A stretch of DNA of 49,630 nt from a virus, in the IMG/VR virus record IMGVR_UViG_3300037119_000968, positions 1 to 49,630 of that record; one strand, written 5' to 3'. Of this stretch, positions 28,299 through 35,261 are shown in pieces. The notes under the pieces are model-generated. The model was given only the letters and a program-made list of their open reading frames with translations. It did no database searches and was not told the origin of the DNA. The first letter of the stretch is position 1; the number at the start of each line of letters is the position of its first letter. The position numbers and the translations under genes are program-made.

Positions 28299-28666
28299 CC
28301 CTCCGACACCCGCACGAGCAGTGCCACCGTGCCGCCCGACGTTCGCCAGTAACGAACCCATGCCTCGGGGTCGTGGATCGCCTCGTTCGTGGACGTGTCG
28401 ACCAGGGTGCCGGGGTCATGGGAACGAGCGGCACGGGCGACGGAGACTTGGGCGTGGTGTGCGGGATGGGGACGGTCGGCCGTGGTCACCCCGCCGAGGT
28501 CGAACAGGTGGCGCAGGGCACGGAGGGCACGGCGCTCGGGGCCGGGGAGCCAGTCGCCCACCGTGCGGGCGTTGCCGCTACCGGGTCGGGTGGCGTGGAT
28601 GATGCCTCGTCCGATGAGCGAGGGCACGGTCGACTCACGCCATCCGGTCAACTGTCGCAGGGTCAC
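28295..28666 (-). CDS. MerR/excisionase-like helix-turn-helix protein
   Basis: A 123-aa protein, GTG at 28666. The N-terminus 'TLRQLTGWRESTVPSLIGRG' then IIHATRPGSGNARTVGDWLP and RRALRALRHLFDLGG looks like a MerR-type winged HTH (helix-turn-helix, wing with GSGNAR, RRAL linker). Such proteins regulate transcription or act as excisionases. It lies between the methyltransferase and ThyX. The target is unknown. Confidence 0.66.
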   Translation of the reverse strand: MTLRQLTGWRESTVPSLIGRGIIHATRPGSGNARTVGDWLPGPERRALRALRHLFDLGGVTTADRPHPAHHAQVSVARAARSHDPGTLVDTSTNEAIHDPEAWVRYWRTSGGTVALLVRVSEG

Positions 28667-29655
28667 GGGGTCGCTCCTTCGAGTTCGTCTAGCAGGGTGG
28701 GGGTGTCGCCGGGGTCGGATGCGGCGTTGGCGACGTTGCGGCACGCCTGGCGGTAGTACGTCGGTTTGAGTTCGACACCGATGGCACGGCGGCCGGCGGC
28801 GACGGCGCCGTACACCTCACTACCCACGCCCATGAACGGAGTGAGGATCGTCTCGCCGGGGTTGGACCCGAGAACGAGGGCACGGTCGATCACGTCGAGC
28901 TGCAACGGGTGACAGTGGCGCTCGTCCTCTTCGGCCCGTGCTTCACGGAACGGAAGTACCCGGTCGATGCGTACGTCGTCCCAGAACGCCGAGGCGTACT
29001 GTCTCCATATCCAGTGTGAGTAGCGGTTCTCCGTCTGCTTGCCCTGCCACCCCCGGAAGCGGTGCAACTCGGCGGGGATGGGTCGTGACCCGGCGTAGTC
29101 CATCAGCCCGTGCGGGTGCTCGACGGGCACGGGGTTCTCCCCACGCTTGCGGAACCCGAGCAGGTAGTCGGCCGAGGCGACGGTGCATCGGGTGGAGTCC
29201 TCAACCAGCGTGCGGTGGGCCAGGTCCTTCTTCATCGTCCGGTTGCGCACCGCGAGCGGTTCCTTCCACACGTGGTAACGGGCGCAGTAGGACCAGCCCT
29301 GAGCACGGTGGAGACGGATGATGTCGCCGGGGAAGTCGGACAGAGCATCGCCGCCACTGTTGCCCGTGGGCACGTCCATGCAATGCACATAGGACATGCG
29401 CCCCGGCATGGTGGCACGGGTGATCTGTTCGAGGATGAATCCGTACTGCTCGAAGAACTGCTCGTAGGAGTCGGTGTTCGACAGGTCCCTCGGACTGGAC
29501 GAGTAGTGGTACAGGGCGCCCCCTCCCTCGGTGGCGAACGGGGGCGAGTAGATGGACATATGGACCGACCCGTCAGGGATGGACGGGAGCACTTCCATGT
29601 TGTCGCCGTTGTACAGGGCGTAACGGTCGGTGATGGTGGACTCGGCTACAGCCAT
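28663..29655 (-). CDS. DNA methyltransferase (N4-cytosine/N6-adenine type)
   Basis: A 330-aa protein, ATG at 29655. Motif IV SPPF is at 37-40 (VHMSIYSPPF), and the AdoMet-binding motif (TPFMGVGSEVYGAVAAGRRA, then IGVELKPTYY) comes near the C-terminus, the order of beta-class amino-methyltransferases. SPPF is compatible with N4-C or N6-A methylation. It overlaps the SNF2-type helicase by 10 bp. Together they may protect phage DNA from restriction; no matching endonuclease is seen beside it, so it is probably an orphan. Confidence 0.9.
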   Translation of the reverse strand: MAVAESTITDRYALYNGDNMEVLPSIPDGSVHMSIYSPPFATEGGGALYHYSSSPRDLSNTDSYEQFFEQYGFILEQITRATMPGRMSYVHCMDVPTGNSGGDALSDFPGDIIRLHRAQGWSYCARYHVWKEPLAVRNRTMKKDLAHRTLVEDSTRCTVASADYLLGFRKRGENPVPVEHPHGLMDYAGSRPIPAELHRFRGWQGKQTENRYSHWIWRQYASAFWDDVRIDRVLPFREARAEEDERHCHPLQLDVIDRALVLGSNPGETILTPFMGVGSEVYGAVAAGRRAIGVELKPTYYRQACRNVANAASDPGDTPTLLDELEGATP

Positions 29656-31025
29656 GCGGGGACCTGTACCTCTCGGTCGTAGTTCTCGGCGGTCGACACC
29701 GACTGTGCCTCGTTCATGCAGGCGACCAGCGAGTCGAACATGCGGTCAGCCTGAACTGCTTTGCGCTGCAAATTGGCGAGGGCCTTGCGTCCGCCCTCGG
29801 TCGTTATCACGTCGACCGTGACCTCGTGTTTTTGCCCGAACCGGTCGAATCGACGGATGGACTGGTAGAACTGCTCGTAGGAGTGAGAGGGGAAGTACGT
29901 CGTCCGGTGGCAGTGCTGCCAATTCATCCCCCACGCCCCGATCTTTGGTTTCGTGACGAGGACACGGAACTCACCCCGGCCGAATCCGATCAACGCTTCT
30001 TCCTTCTTGTCTTCGCTATCTGACCCGGTGACCTGTACGGCGTCGTCGATCAACTCGGTCAGTAGGTCGCCCTCGTCGTTGAGTTGGCACCAGGCCACGG
30101 CGGTGGGAGCGTCGGCCAGAAGTTCGGCCGCCTTCTCACACCGCTCGACCAGGGTGCGGCGGGTTTCCTCCCGTTCCTCGTGTAAGTGGGCGGCGGGTAC
30201 ATCGAACAGGCGCCCCTCGGGGGGTCGGGAGGCATCGACCACGTGCTGGCGGTAGACGACGGGTGGGCGCACGAACCCCTCGTCGGAGAACCCGAGGTCA
30301 GAGGGCTTGCGCATGGCTCGTGCCCACGATGCGACCCATCGCCAGAACGCCTCCTCGGCGTGACCCTTGAACCTCCACGCTTCCCGCTTCGTGGCGCTCA
30401 TCGACCGTCCGTGCTTGTAGATCAGCTTGTCCCGGTTGGTGAACCAACGGGTGAGCATGTCCTGATAGCCGAGGTACCCGAGAGCCTCGCTCGACGTGCC
30501 CAATTCCATGTAGTCGTTCGGTGCTGCCGTGGCAGTGCAGAGTTGGCGGTAGGGGAGTTTGCGCATGAACTGCGTCACGAGGGCCTTGCGCTCGGAGTCG
30601 AACGACTTAATCGCGCTGGACTCGTCGCACACCATTCCCGACACGTCGTCGGAGTCGAACAGGTGGAGACGGTCGTAATTGGTGATGGTGATGGGGGCGG
30701 TGATCCGTCCGTCCCGTGACACGGCGGCATCTATGTCGAACTTCTCAGCCTCGCCCAACGTCTGGAACGTCACGGCCAGTGGCGCCACCAGGAGTACGGG
30801 TCGACCGGTGTGTCGGTATGCGTTCTCGGCCCACACGAGCTGCATCGGAGTTTTCCCCCCGCCACAATCGACCAGCAGCGCATCGCGACCTTTGCGTAGC
30901 GCCCACTGGACGAGTGCCTCCTGGAAGTCGTACAGGAAGTCCGGCATCCAAACGGGATCGAACCCGTAGTCGTCGGAGTCCTGCGTCTTCCGGGCCAAGA
31001 ACGTGTGATAGTCCTCCGGGGTCAC
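29646..31025 (-). CDS. SNF2-type DEAD/DEAH-box helicase
   Basis: A 459-aa protein, GTG at 31025 chosen for the GTGA overlap with the upstream frame. Walker A VDCGGGKTP (~52-60), motif II DESS (134-137, in VCDESSAIKS), and motif VI QSIRRFDRFGQK near residue 400 identify a superfamily 2 SNF2-like ATPase. Phages encode such enzymes next to DNA methyltransferases and primases, for DNA remodelling or replication start. No nuclease domain was seen. Confidence 0.9.
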   Translation of the reverse strand: MTPEDYHTFLARKTQDSDDYGFDPVWMPDFLYDFQEALVQWALRKGRDALLVDCGGGKTPMQLVWAENAYRHTGRPVLLVAPLAVTFQTLGEAEKFDIDAAVSRDGRITAPITITNYDRLHLFDSDDVSGMVCDESSAIKSFDSERKALVTQFMRKLPYRQLCTATAAPNDYMELGTSSEALGYLGYQDMLTRWFTNRDKLIYKHGRSMSATKREAWRFKGHAEEAFWRWVASWARAMRKPSDLGFSDEGFVRPPVVYRQHVVDASRPPEGRLFDVPAAHLHEEREETRRTLVERCEKAAELLADAPTAVAWCQLNDEGDLLTELIDDAVQVTGSDSEDKKEEALIGFGRGEFRVLVTKPKIGAWGMNWQHCHRTTYFPSHSYEQFYQSIRRFDRFGQKHEVTVDVITTEGGRKALANLQRKAVQADRMFDSLVACMNEAQSVSTAENYDREVQVPAWL

Positions 31026-31244
31026 TCCACCGCCGCCACGTAGATGAACGACGGTCGTGACTCGTCGTTGCGCCACACGTTGACCAGCCCCAATTCCTGC
31101 AACTCAAGCCACACGGGGGGGGGTCTCGCTCAGTGCCACGCCCATCCGTGCCACGGCACAGAAGGGACGAGGGGCACGTTCGGACCCGAGGATGGCGGTG
31201 ACCTCCCGCAGCCGGCGCAACTGGTCCTCGTGGTAGGGGGTCAC
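31022..31244 (-). pseudogene. Small early gene interrupted by a +1 frame change in a C9 run
   Basis: GTG at 31244 overlaps the upstream TGA. Reading runs through 'TPYHEDQLRRLREVTAILGS' to the segment FCAVARMGVALSETPP, then hits nine C (plus strand 31115-31123) and stops soon after in frame. Dropping one C restores a frame that reads VWLELQELGLVNVWRNDESR and ends IYVAAVE-stop exactly overlapping the helicase GTG. That coupling says the intact gene (73 aa) is real. The change is a sequencing error, a variant of the C-run, or a slip used by the phage. Confidence 0.65.
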
Positions 31245-31780
31245 TTGTCCTCCTTGGCACCGTGGTTACTGATGGCGCAGCGCACGACCATGAGCAGGGC
31301 GATGGGGGCGGGGTCCTGCACGCTCATCCTCACCAGCATGCCCAAGGGATCGGGGCCGGCGTGCCAGGTGCCGGGGCACATCGACTCGACCCGACGGAGG
31401 TATCCGGCGTTGATGGTGGCGATGCGACCTCCGGGCAGGTCGAACAGTGCCAGCCAGTTCCGGCCCCATGCGTTGTCCTGCACGTAGAGCGGCAGCCCGT
31501 GGAGCATCCGTTGGGCGATGGGCTGGCGGTCGGCGGGCAACTTGATGAGTCGGGCGATGTCGGGCGGGGTCCCGTTTGGTCGGAGCGTCACCGTGTCATG
31601 GACGTCGAGAACACACGGTGCCACGGGCAGGTTGTAGGAGGCGAGGAACTTGGCGATGGGGTGGTCGGTATCGGGCACGGCGATCGCCCAATAGCGGTTC
31701 GTGGCCCACGGCACCCCGCCCACAGTGTTGACCATCAACTCGTTGCCCGTGCGCCGCAGGTGGTGGATGAGCGACTTCAC
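31241..31780 (-). CDS. Hypothetical protein upstream of helicase (179 aa)
   Basis: GTG at 31780 overlaps the RHH gene's TGA. N-terminal 'WATNRYWAIAVPDTDHPIAK', middle 'YVQDNAWGRNWLALFDLPGG' and a C-terminus 'GPDPLGMLVRMSVQDPAPIA' then LLMVVRCAI. The C-terminal end vaguely recalls sliding-clamp-like proteins (hydrophobic strand near the end), but the length is half that of a clamp. I do not recognise it. The operon context suggests a replication or repair role. Confidence 0.6.
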   Translation of the reverse strand: MKSLIHHLRRTGNELMVNTVGGVPWATNRYWAIAVPDTDHPIAKFLASYNLPVAPCVLDVHDTVTLRPNGTPPDIARLIKLPADRQPIAQRMLHGLPLYVQDNAWGRNWLALFDLPGGRIATINAGYLRRVESMCPGTWHAGPDPLGMLVRMSVQDPAPIALLMVVRCAISNHGAKEDK

Positions 31781-31953
31781 CCGCGCCCCCCGTTCTCCTG
31801 AGGAATGAACTTGTCACTGATCGCCTCACGGACGATCTCTGTCACAGTGCGCCCCGTCACCTTGGCCCGTGCCTGGACGTGGAGCCAGAGGGGTTCGGGA
31901 AGATATAGCTGCACCTTGTGGAGCTTCGGTGCGTCGGCACGGTGGGGGGTCAT
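31777..31953 (-). CDS. Ribbon-helix-helix (CopG/Arc-like) regulator
   Basis: A 58-aa protein, ATG at 31953 in ATGA overlap. 'KLHKVQLYLPEPLWLHVQAR' then AKVTGRTVTEIVREAISDKF is the RHH pattern: a short beta strand (KVQLYLP) that inserts into the major groove, followed by two helices with the turn GRTVTEIVREAI. RHH dimers commonly autoregulate their operon. The gene is second in the operon from the promoter at 32173, a fitting place for feedback control. Confidence 0.75.
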   Translation of the reverse strand: MTPHRADAPKLHKVQLYLPEPLWLHVQARAKVTGRTVTEIVREAISDKFIPQENGGRG

Positions 31954-32135
31954 TCGACGTCCGCGAGGTGCTCGATGATCTGGTCTTCCAGTGCGCTTCG
32001 CAGGTTGGGGAGGTTGTCACGGACCCAGCGCCGGACGGACCCCTCTGTCTCCACCTGTCCGCCAGCCTCGGCGTTGGCCTCCTCCGCTATGCGGGCGGGG
32101 TCGAGTTCGATGGTCACTACCAATGGGGTCCCCAT
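31950..32135 (-). CDS. Small helical protein, first gene of the helicase operon
   Basis: A 61-aa protein, ATG at 32135 after a TAGGAG ribosome-binding site. 'VVTIELDPARIAEEANAEAG' and VRDNLPNLRSALEDQIIEHL form two acidic helices. It could partner with the following RHH protein as an antitoxin-like or co-regulator pair, but this is only proximity. No family. Confidence 0.65.
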   Translation of the reverse strand: MGTPLVVTIELDPARIAEEANAEAGGQVETEGSVRRWVRDNLPNLRSALEDQIIEHLADVE

Positions 32136-32172
32136 GGCACTCCTAACTAGCGTCGGATGAACGTACGGGGTG

Positions 32173-32201
32173 AGTGTAGCCGATGTACGGGGGCACGTCT
32201 A
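32173..32201 (-). promoter_or_regulatory. Promoter TAGACG-17-TACACT for the helicase/ThyX operon
   Basis: Minus strand: TAGACG (32201-32196), 17-nt spacer, TACACT (32178-32173), then a ~37-nt leader with TAGGAG before the ATG at 32135. Conventional leadered promoter. Its -35 box overlaps the end of the Toprim gene. Confidence 0.62.
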
Positions 32202-32822
32202 GAGCGCAGGCAGCGCCCCGTAGTTCGGGGTCATGGGGAACCGCCACGATCCCCACCCGTCCCAGCGCCCGTGCTCATCGAAGTGCAGACCAGCTAGGAC
32301 CAGCACGGGCACCGCTTCGAGCGCCGACCACCCGAGGCCGGCGGACAGATGGTCGGAGATATCGGCGCCCTTGTGCCGTAGGGGCGTGTGCAGGATGGCG
32401 GCGACGGTCACCCCGCAGTGGAACAGGCAGTCACGACGGGCACGGGCCTTGGCATAGCCGGCGTCGTCTCGGTCGGCCACGATGACGACGGACGCACCCC
32501 GCAGGCTGGCGCAGTAACTCGGGCGCCATGCGGAGAACGGTGGCGTGGTGGCACACATGCCCAGCGCCGCCACGTTGTCGGCGTCCTTCTCGCCTTCGCA
32601 CACGACCACCACGCCACGGGCCTGCGCTTGGGCACGGACGGATGGGAGGCGGTACAGGACCCGTTCCTCGGGGGCGCCGGGCTTACCGTCGGGGGTGAAG
32701 GGGATCACGACCTTGGCCCCGTCGGCGTCACGGTAGCGACGGACGTGGAACAGGAGGACACCGTCCTCGTCGGTGTACGGGTAGACGGCCTCGGGGTTGC
32801 GCCAGTCGAGGTCGGTGGTCAC
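32199..32822 (-). CDS. Toprim-domain DNA primase
   Basis: A 207-aa protein; GTG at 32822 overlaps the upstream TGA (a TTG at 32873 would lengthen it). 'EAVYPYTDEDGVLLFHVRRY' is the usual start of short phage primases, followed by the Toprim core: VVVVCEGEKDADNVAALG with E76, and ASVVIVADRDDAGYAKA with D117/D119. It should synthesise or help synthesise primers for lagging-strand DNA. The upstream gene (32819-32992) supplies a Cys pair that may act as a detached zinc ribbon. Last gene of its operon. Confidence 0.85.
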   Translation of the reverse strand: MTTDLDWRNPEAVYPYTDEDGVLLFHVRRYRDADGAKVVIPFTPDGKPGAPEERVLYRLPSVRAQAQARGVVVVCEGEKDADNVAALGMCATTPPFSAWRPSYCASLRGASVVIVADRDDAGYAKARARRDCLFHCGVTVAAILHTPLRHKGADISDHLSAGLGWSALEAVPVLVLAGLHFDEHGRWDGWGSWRFPMTPNYGALPAL

Positions 32823-32992
32823 AGAGGCCCAATCGACCAGGGCAAGATTTGGAGGTTCCAACGGGTGCCCCAATGGTTGAGGACTGCTGCCCGGAGTGCC
32901 TTGAGTACCGGACCCCGAGCGATGTCGTGATCCTTGACCGTGGCGGGGGCGCCGCAGTAAGCACAGTCCCGAGGGTTGTTGGTGAGGGTCAC
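32819..32992 (-). CDS. Small CxxC protein upstream of primase
   Basis: A 57-aa protein, GTG at 32992 with GTGA overlaps on both sides. 'RDCAYCGAPATVKDHD' is a zinc-ribbon-like or HNH-like half motif (CxxC then H-D), followed by a helix (GPVLKALRAAVLNHWGTRWN). It may be a free zinc-binding partner of the primase or a relic of one; it is too short for a nuclease. Confidence 0.62.
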   Translation of the reverse strand: MTLTNNPRDCAYCGAPATVKDHDIARGPVLKALRAAVLNHWGTRWNLQILPWSIGPL

Positions 32993-33147
32993 CGCTTCGG
33001 CCGGTGCCACGACAATTCGTAGGACAGCGACAACAGGGCGTGGACTAGTGCCTGGAAGACAAGCCGGTCCCGTGGCGCCCCCTCCGTGTAGGAGTCGTCT
33101 AGCAACTGTTGGGCCTCCACTCTGGACTGTTCGGCCTGGTCGGTCAT
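32989..33147 (-). CDS. Small helical protein (52 aa)
   Basis: ATG at 33147 overlaps the DUF3987-type gene's stop (ATGA). Product: two helices (EQSRVEAQQLLDDSYTEGAP; LVFQALVHALLSLSYELSWH). Acidic first half, hydrophobic second half. No motif; supported by packing. Confidence 0.6.
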   Translation of the reverse strand: MTDQAEQSRVEAQQLLDDSYTEGAPRDRLVFQALVHALLSLSYELSWHRPKR

Positions 33148-34436
33148 CGCTGCCTCGCTCTCTCGGCTAGATGGTTGAGGTCCACGGGCGGGCCAAGGTG
33201 CTCGGTCGGAAACCCGCACTGGCGGAAGGGGTAGAGGATCAGGGGGCGGGCGCCGCGGGTGCCGGTGATCTTGGTATGGGTGCAGATCAGGTCGGCGTCG
33301 GTCAGCGCCTCTATCCATGCGGTCAGGCTCTCGGCCTTGGGGCGGCCCAACATCTCGGCCGCCTCGTAGCGCCCGATACCGGGGGGCACCGTGTCCATGA
33401 CCACCTTGAGCAGATTGCGCACGGGCCGGTCCTGCGTCGGGTCGCCCCATACCCAGCGGACGGTCTCCACGGAGTGATCCCATATCGCCTGAGCTGCGTT
33501 CATGTGGGCCATCGTGATCCAGTGGCTGCCGTCCAGAGCGGCGAAGGTGGCAGCTACCCGGACGATCATCACGTCCTCACGGGCGAAGTGCGCCGCCAGT
33601 GGGTCCGACCCGTTGCGACTAACGATCTCGTGGTATCGCCCCGTTTTCGGGTTGCCCCACCACTCCCGTACCTCGTCGTCGTAGCGGATGACGCCCAAGG
33701 GCCGGGCCTGTTCGATGGCCCGGTGCAGGATGCGTACGAGGTCCGCTTCCTCGTCGTCGCTGATTGTGCCGCCGAAGGGCAGTTCCTGGGTGCGGGACAC
33801 CCGGCAGAACAGCATCCGGTTGACCGTCCCCGCCGCCGCCTCGGCCTGTGGGAGCCGGGATCGCAGCTCTGACCGGGTGATGGCCCCGACGAGGGTGATG
33901 TGGTGTTCCTCGGCCATGAGCTTCGACCGACGGCTGATGGCGGCGAGGGAGTCCCCGTCCCATGCCAGCCGCAGCGTCTGGAAGATGGCCGACTGCGGGC
34001 GTAGCGCCGCTTCGATCTGGGTCGCCATCTCGGGCACACAGATCACCAGCCGCTTGTCGGTACTGCCGTCCATCCCCTTCGTCTCGGTGTCTTCCACCGG
34101 GTCGGCCACCTCTGCGACAATGGCCTCGGCACTGGTGAAGGTGGACCGGAACCGTGTGCGCCACGGAGCGTCGGCCGCCCTCTTGGCGAGGGACTTGGCG
34201 ACCGTGATGCCTGTCGACTTGCGGGCGTAGGCGGTGTCACCGACGAGGACCGTCTGTAGCGCCAGTCGGTGTGAGTGCCCGGCGACGATGTGGACCCGTG
34301 GCTTGACGTTGGCGGCGTTGCCGGCCAGTGCCAACAGGGTCAGGAGTATCCCTGCGGGGTCGGCCTCGGTGTGGGGGGCGTATGCCAGCGTCACCATCCC
34401 AGCGGGGCCGTGGTACGCCTCTGGTCGGAGCGTCAC
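33144..34436 (-). CDS. DUF3987-type replication ATPase (helicase/primase-like)
   Basis: A 430-aa protein, GTG at 34436. The N-terminus 'AYHGPAGMVTLAYAPHTEAD' and NAANVKPRVHIVAGHSHRLA then LVGDTAYARKSTGITVAKSL follow the DUF3987 pattern; GDTAYARKST is a Walker-A-like loop. 'RLVICVPEMATQIEAALR' is the Walker-B region with E in place of the usual D-E. The C-terminal third (GRYEAAEMLGRPKAESLTAW) resembles a winged helix. Phages of this kind use it instead of a DnaB-type helicase. Confidence 0.8.
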   Translation of the reverse strand: MTLRPEAYHGPAGMVTLAYAPHTEADPAGILLTLLALAGNAANVKPRVHIVAGHSHRLALQTVLVGDTAYARKSTGITVAKSLAKRAADAPWRTRFRSTFTSAEAIVAEVADPVEDTETKGMDGSTDKRLVICVPEMATQIEAALRPQSAIFQTLRLAWDGDSLAAISRRSKLMAEEHHITLVGAITRSELRSRLPQAEAAAGTVNRMLFCRVSRTQELPFGGTISDDEEADLVRILHRAIEQARPLGVIRYDDEVREWWGNPKTGRYHEIVSRNGSDPLAAHFAREDVMIVRVAATFAALDGSHWITMAHMNAAQAIWDHSVETVRWVWGDPTQDRPVRNLLKVVMDTVPPGIGRYEAAEMLGRPKAESLTAWIEALTDADLICTHTKITGTRGARPLILYPFRQCGFPTEHLGPPVDLNHLAERARQR

Positions 34437-34684
34437 GAGGCTCGGGTGTGTCGCAGCGCTCGGTAGTACCCCGTCCATGCCTCAGTGCACTTCGGGCAAC
34501 GGCACTTCCAGTTTGCGTATGACGTTGGCAACCCGTGGCGGGGGTCGTCGGGGGGGAGTGGGGGGCGGGCTGCCTTGCGACGTTGGCAGTAGCTGGCCCA
34601 GGCCTCTCGGCACGGCTGGCAACGGCACTTCAGATTGCTGTACCCGTTGAGAGTGCCGTGGCGGGGGTCGTCGGGGGGGATCAC
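34433..34684 (-). CDS. Tandem-duplicated Cys-rich protein
   Basis: An 83-aa protein, GTG at 34684. It contains the same ~36-residue unit twice: 'PPDDPRHGTLNGYSNLKCRC' then QPCREAW, and 'PPDDPRHGLPTSYANWKCRC' then PKCTEAW. Each unit has a CRCxxC set preceded by a His, as in the 'HGT...Y....CRC..C..A' zinc-knuckle proteins of phages. First gene of the early replication operon, leaderless, and so perhaps the first early protein. Probably nucleic-acid binding; unproven. Confidence 0.75.
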   Translation of the reverse strand: MIPPDDPRHGTLNGYSNLKCRCQPCREAWASYCQRRKAARPPLPPDDPRHGLPTSYANWKCRCPKCTEAWTGYYRALRHTRAS

Positions 34685-34696
34685 CCTGCGATCCTA
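34685..34696 (-). promoter_or_regulatory. Candidate leaderless promoter of the replication operon
   Basis: Minus strand TAGGAT (34696-34691), CGCAGG, then GTG at 34684 (6-nt spacing). No matching -35 at the best distance is obvious. Confidence 0.5.
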
Positions 34697-34760
34697 TCAC
34701 CATAGGCTAGATGGTCCCTTAACCGCTGAACACCGTGGCACTCGTGACGATTAACCGGAT

Positions 34761-34780
34761 TTACCGTTAACCGTACCTGC
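34761..34780. repeat. Left arm of long inverted repeat
   Basis: TTACCGTTAACCGTACCTGC. Its reverse complement recurs at 34920-34940 with one extra base. The arms are ~139 bp apart, too far for a simple hairpin, which favours protein binding or looping. Confidence 0.7.
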
Positions 34781-34858
34781 GCCCTCCCCTCACGGGACCC
34801 CTTAGGGTTGGTAACTACTTGTGTATGGCACCTGGGGGGACCCCATGGTATTTGAAAC

Positions 34859-34908
34859 GGGGGGCGTGGGGGGGAGGGGGTGCGGCATTGGACGGTGAAA
34901 GGGGGGGG
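34859..34908 (+). other. G-quadruplex-prone G-rich tract
   Basis: Runs of 6 G (34859-34864), 7 G (34868-34874), 5 G (34876-34880) and 8 G (34901-34908), with short loops between the first three. Any strand folding into four-tract stacks would be plausible on the plus strand. Located between the inverted-repeat arms. Confidence 0.6.
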
Positions 34909-34919
34909 CGTGCGTGCGT

Positions 34920-34940
34920 GCAGGTACGGTTGAACGGTAA
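34920..34940. repeat. Right arm of long inverted repeat
   Basis: GCAGGTACGGTTGAACGGTAA, reverse complement of 34761-34780 apart from one inserted base. Confidence 0.7.
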
Positions 34941-34972
34941 TTCGGTAGATCGTTGCCTGGTCACTCTGGGGG

Positions 34973-34985
34973 TACCATCTACCCC
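34973..34985 (+). promoter_or_regulatory. Candidate leaderless promoter of the late operon
   Basis: TACCAT (34973-34978), then CTACCCC and ATG at 34986: 7-nt spacing. TTGCCT (34953-34958) is only 14 nt upstream of the -10, too close for a standard -35. Confidence 0.5.
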
Positions 34986-35243
34986 ATGCCGGACCTGTCC
35001 CCGAAGCTCACCCGTGCCGCCGAACTGCTCACCGACGCCGTGATTGAGGCGGCGACTCCACGGGGGCCGGCGATGCCGTGGGGCGTGCCCGCCGAGGCGA
35101 AGGAAGCGGCACAGGCGCTCGGGTTGGTCATGGCGGAACTGCGCCGGCTGGGGGAGACGGGCGACCCCGACGCCGAGACGGCCGAGGATGCCGAGTTCCG
35201 CAGGGTGCTTCAGAAGGCGGGCATCGACGTAGCGGACCTCTAG
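34986..35243 (+). CDS. Small protein upstream of terminase, possible small terminase subunit
   Basis: An 85-aa protein; ATG at 34986. It is mostly helical (LSPKLTRAAELLTDAVIEAA; EAKEAAQALGLVMAELRRLG; then an acidic run to RRVLQKAGIDVADL). Its place directly before the large terminase suggests a small terminase subunit, but it lacks a clear HTH and is short for one. It could instead be an unrelated small early-late protein. Confidence 0.5.
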   Translation: MPDLSPKLTRAAELLTDAVIEAATPRGPAMPWGVPAEAKEAAQALGLVMAELRRLGETGDPDAETAEDAEFRRVLQKAGIDVADL

Positions 35244-35248
35244 CGCCG

Positions 35249-35261
35249 TACCCTGTGCCAG
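35249..35261 (+). promoter_or_regulatory. Candidate leaderless promoter of the terminase gene
   Basis: TACCCT (35249-35254), GTGCCAG, then GTG at 35262 (7-nt spacing). Confidence 0.48.

Larger units (their letters stand above)
34697..34972. promoter_or_regulatory. Divergent intergenic control region, candidate replication origin
   Basis: No gene fits in this stretch. It holds TTAACCG at 34718, 34751 and 34766, a 20-bp inverted repeat (34761-34780 and 34920-34940), an unusually AT-rich part (34740-34770) for this genome, and a G-rich tract (34859-34908). Early genes run left and late genes right from here. The features resemble phage origins and major control regions, but no replication initiator is known for it. 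Confidence 0.5.
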
